A stretch of 64,000 bases of DNA from Brachypodius melanocephalos (lineage: Eukaryota; Chordata; Aves; Passeriformes; Pycnonotidae), in NCBI GenBank assembly GCA_013398615.1, contig VZSR01001479.1, positions 18,613,122 through 18,677,121 of the forward strand, written 5' to 3'. Position 1 is the first letter of the stretch. Each line of letters opens with the position of its first letter. Position numbers and translations under genes: made by a program. Of the stretch, positions 60,501 to 64,000 are shown one piece after another. The notes below the pieces were generated by a model. It made no database searches and was not told where the DNA came from. It saw only the letters and a program-made list of their open reading frames with translations.

Positions 60501-63500
60501 GAAAACTTCCTAGCTCCACTACCAAACCCTAGAGGGGAGAAGAAATGAAAAACAATAGGACTGGCAGCATATTGTGAGATTTTCCCCAGTTCTTCTACTG
60601 CAAGATCCAACCTTTCGGATACCCAGGGTTTATGCCAGCAAGTGTTCATCCACATGATGGAGTTAACACATGTAGTTTACTGTCCAGCTTCCCCCTCCAT
60701 TAGCTGATTTTGCAGAAGAGCAGCTGTGCCTTACTGGCTCCTCTCCATGCTTTGGGGGGCTTATCCCACAGCCCCATGTCCTGTGCAGGAAATGGCATGG
60801 CTCTACAAACCCTTTCCCGGAGGACTGGGAGGGGAGATGTCTGTGTGACCCAGAGTGGGGAAGAGAGCTCCTGGAGGACTTGGCAGCATAGGAGAGGGGG
60901 TAGCTGCACCCGCATTGCAGAGCAGTTATGTCAGCAGCCTTGGGGTTGCACTCTAGCCTATCTCCTTGGCTGGCCAGCCAGCTCGAAAAGCATCTTCGAT
61001 TTATAGGGATGTGGGTGTGGATAAGGCACAAGTTACCAGCAACACTGGAGTTATAATCTCATTAACTCTGCAGTGAACACCCACGCTAAGCAGAGAGGCC
61101 AGGGAGGCAGGATGAATCCAAAAGAGGAATAGGGCAGTCAGGCTTGTAGTACTGGTCCAGTTGTAGCTTTCCCACTCTTTCCCTTCACTGCATACACCCA
61201 GTGATCTCATTGCCAACTGCACAAAGTGAGGGCAGGACATGGTTTTCCTGCCAGCAGCAGGACACAGGATCTCAGCAGCAGGACCCCTTCCCCTTGCCTC
61301 TATTGCAGCCTCTCATCCCTCCTCCATCTCCACCCTGAGACCCTGCAGCTGGGCCCAGAGCACACAGCCAAAATGGACGTTGTCAGTGCAATCACTGTTG
61401 GTTTCACAACCTCCTATTACTGCAGCTTTACAGTTTATTTGCTCTGTGTGCCAACAAATGTGGACACATGCACTGTTCCTGTGGATATCCATGCATTTTT
61501 GTGTCATGCTACCCCCCTTCTAAAGAAGAGGAGAATGTCAGGCCTGTGAAAAGGTGATATCCATGGTTTTGCTGCTGCACATTTTGTGATCACTCTGTGT
61601 ATCAGATGGGCATGGGAAATTCCTGCCAGACTCAGGCAACAAGTTTCTCTCTTGGCTAATTTTTAATGGCAAAGGTTTTGTAATCACCATCCGAGCCTGA
61701 GGAGCAGAAATTCCTGAGGGGTAATTGGCTTTGTCGGTCTGTTGGGCGCACTCAGCCTTGATCTCTTCAATTACTGTACGCATGTACCTACTGTCACGGT
61801 GACAGGGAGAGCCAGTGAGGACAAGCCTCAGGCTCCATGGATGGGTGCGTGTCTTCAAGCACTGCAACCGCCCTGGCAGCTAATGCAGTGCATGAGGCAT
61901 GGGGCAAGGCCAGCAAGAACCAACTCTAAGCTTGGTGGGAGCCACTTCAGGAAAAAGATCACTGAGGAGACGGGACCTGTGGGGACAAGGGGAGAAATGA
62001 AGTGGGCCTCCAGTTGGCCCTCTTCTGCCACTTGACTCACAGGTTGCTGACCACAAGCTTCTTCACCTGCTACCACACAGGGCACCTTGTTCTCATTACC
62101 AGCAAGGAAAACACTCCCAATGGAGACTCAGCTTCAACCGCCAAAAAGTCTGCACATGCCAGAGTGGCTTATTTTGGATGAATTTTCTGCCAGCAGAGCA
62201 GCACATTATCTTAAGACTCTTGCCAGCATTACTGTATTGATGGGAGGGACAGGATGACTTTTCCTTCCCTTAATTAATGGGGTTATGCAGGCAAAAAATT
62301 GTCGGGAATGGACAAGGCTAATAACCCCTTAATGCTGCCTCATCAGCACACAGCATTTAAAGGATGTGTATGACACTGAAACATGTTTTGAAGCCCCTCT
62401 GTGGGGCCCAAGAGGGTTACACGTAGGCACAAATCTTCAGGCCTAACATCTGTTATATCAGATTACACACTGGGGTCTTGGGCACAAGGAAGGAGTCAGA
62501 ATACATGTGCACAATCCTCCTCATGCACCCCACGTCTTCATCATGGTCTAAATACTACATTTCTCCACTTCACCCCCAGTCCATCTCTGTCCCACCAGCC
62601 TCACATGCTGTTCCCATCCTGCTCCATCTTCCTCATCTCCTTCCAACAGCAAACTCTCTGCTACTGCCTTTTCTTCTCCAGCCCTCAGGTCTGTCACCCA
62701 TTCCCAGATCACCCCAGGACTACTGCTCCTATGGCAGTGGCCAGCAAGTTGTTCTCCAGCTCCACTGTCCTGGAGTTCACCACAGGCAACTTTCACTCCC
62801 TCATCTCTCCTAATTGCGGTCAGCACCCCCACAGGCTGGAGGAACTCGTAAATACCACGGTCTTGTGAGGGAGTCTTCCATCCAGTAATTGACTACACTT
62901 TCCAGATGCTCTTCCAGCAAGAAATTAAAAAGCAATGTGACCTTTGTCGAGGGTGCAGGCACTCCCCGCAATTCAAACACCCTCTCCCAGGAAAACCCTG
63001 TCCCCACAGACATGGGGCTGGCTGAGCTGGCAGGAGCCACAGTGACTGGAGCCACCGGGGGGACGAGGGGCCATAAATCAGTGCTATTTTGGCCCCCGCT
63101 CTCCCCCAGACCCTTATCAGCACCACTCAGCATGGTGGGCGCTACGGGAGGGATGTGAGCAGAGATAAGGGCCCCACTGGGGCAGACCCTGCTCCACTGG
63201 GAGTCTCCAGACCCTGCAGGCACACAGGCTGGCCGGTGGTGCCCAGCCCATTCCACTGGGGCAGCAGGACATGCACAGGGGTCTCCTCTCCCTCCCCACT
63301 CCCAGCCCCAGCTCCTGACAGCACTGGGGGCTGCAGTCCGAGTGTCCAGCTCAGCCTGTGCCTCAGCAGACCCGCTGCCTTCCCCTGAGCGGGCTGTCAC
63401 TACCCCCTCCATGCACCCTTGTCCCCTCTCCCCTTTGTCACATGAGAAGCAGCCTTAATGAAGAGGCTTAATGAAAAATAAACAAGCTGGGAGCTTTGCA

Positions 63501-64000
63501 CCTGGGGAGCAACCCAGCCACAGGCTGACACTGTGCACCAGTACCAAGGTGCTCCTTCCCAGCCTTGGCCATGGGAGTCATACTGAGTCCCAGAGGACCT
63601 GTCTCGCTGGAGGCCATTCTGGCTGCAAAACCCTTTCCCTCAGCACCGAAGCAGTGCCACTGTGTTCCAAATGAGCATCTGCACCCTCCAGGAATGATGT
63701 GATGGGAGAGGAACTACAGCTGAGTGTCTCTTGCTGCATGCCTGATTCTTGGCCCAGGCTCCAAAACACGTGCCACCATGTGGCAAAGCTGGCACCTTGC
63801 TGGGTTTGCAAGAGGCCAAAGAGTTGGGGTCAACATGGGGTGCAGGACAAAGAGGTGTGGGGGCAGAGTTCAGTCAGGGAAGGGTCAGGGGAAACAGAGG
63901 TCCTCAGCAGGACTGCCAGCAACCAGCAGGGTCTGGAGCAACTCGGGGCCGGGGCCAAGGGACCAGAAGAAGGAGGCTCTGGGAGGGAAACATGCCCTCT
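57546..64000. other. Upstream flank, distal part, no supported gene
   Basis: No recognised gene. A heptamer repeat lies at 59753-59783. G+C rises near 62900-63450, with a 200-codon non-ATG minus-strand frame that has no domain. No match to the mammalian neighbour MRPS18A (its zinc-binding CPICRW motif) was seen. Confidence 0.6.
59753..59783 (+). repeat. ATCATTC heptamer repeat, about 4.4 copies
   Basis: Three exact ATCATTC units, one ATCACTC and a final ATC. Simple minisatellite. Confidence 0.95.

Noticed and set aside
62810..63412. 200-codon minus-strand open frame near the right end
   Set aside because: Non-ATG start, no domain, moderately GC-rich region; likely chance.
32870..64000. Search for the mammalian neighbour MRPS18A upstream of VEGFA
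   Set aside because: No exon with its CPICRW-type zinc-binding motif was seen on either strand; in human it lies tens of kilobases away.

Overview
This is a vertebrate nuclear window holding one protein-coding gene that can be recognised with confidence: VEGFA (vascular endothelial growth factor A), complete and on the minus strand. Its start codon is at 31645, its stop at 11813-11811 and its poly(A) signal at 9196-9191. The organism is almost certainly a bird. The predicted isoform sizes (122, 146, 166 and 190 residues after removal of a 26-residue signal peptide) are the avian set, one residue longer than the mammalian 121/145/165/189. The C-terminus is CEKPRR, exon 5 is 33 rather than 30 nt, and the window holds a CR1 retrotransposon tail and old MIR-like and CR1-like remnants but no Alu, B1 or L1. 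Residues 106-108 are Ile-Met-Arg; as I recall, chicken has Val-Ala-Arg here, so a non-galliform bird is more likely.

Layout, left to right (3' to 5' for VEGFA). 1-9174: downstream flank with no supported gene. 9175-11810: VEGFA 3'UTR, AU-rich, with blocks that resemble the mammalian 3'UTR (AU-rich nonamer, hypoxia-stability-like block, a miR-200-family seed match, a conserved hairpin) and a 10-N assembly gap. 11811-31645: eight coding exons (8, 7, 6a, 5, 4, 3, 2, 1) of 22, 132, 72, 33, 77, 197, 52 and 66 coding nt, with every junction GT-AG and every phase consistent. 31646 to about 32640: GC-rich leader with only two AUGs, each opening a tiny uORF. About 31180-32860: promoter CpG island. A second CpG island (about 25390-26440) covers exon 2. 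32870-64000: upstream flank with no recognised gene; it contains an isolated CpG-rich patch followed by a strong splice-donor-like site (about 43980-44430), a 49-bp-period tandem duplication, a pair of near-perfect palindromes with opposed GATA sites, a minus-strand CR1 3' fragment (56460-56930) and an older CR1-like remnant.

The gene makes a secreted, disulfide-linked cystine-knot growth factor. Exons 3-4 encode the receptor-binding fold. Exons 6a and 7 encode basic heparin-binding segments that are optional, so splicing sets diffusibility. The alternative exons 6a and 7 have weaker donors than constitutive exon 5, and exon 6a is preceded by a polypyrimidine tract of about 107 nt. Expression control is suggested by CACGTG/TACGTG hypoxia-element-like sites in the promoter and intron 1, uORFs in the leader and AU-rich elements in the 3'UTR. 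No CRISPR, operon, phage or other prokaryotic feature is present. Comparisons with human and chicken are from memory and are marked as such.
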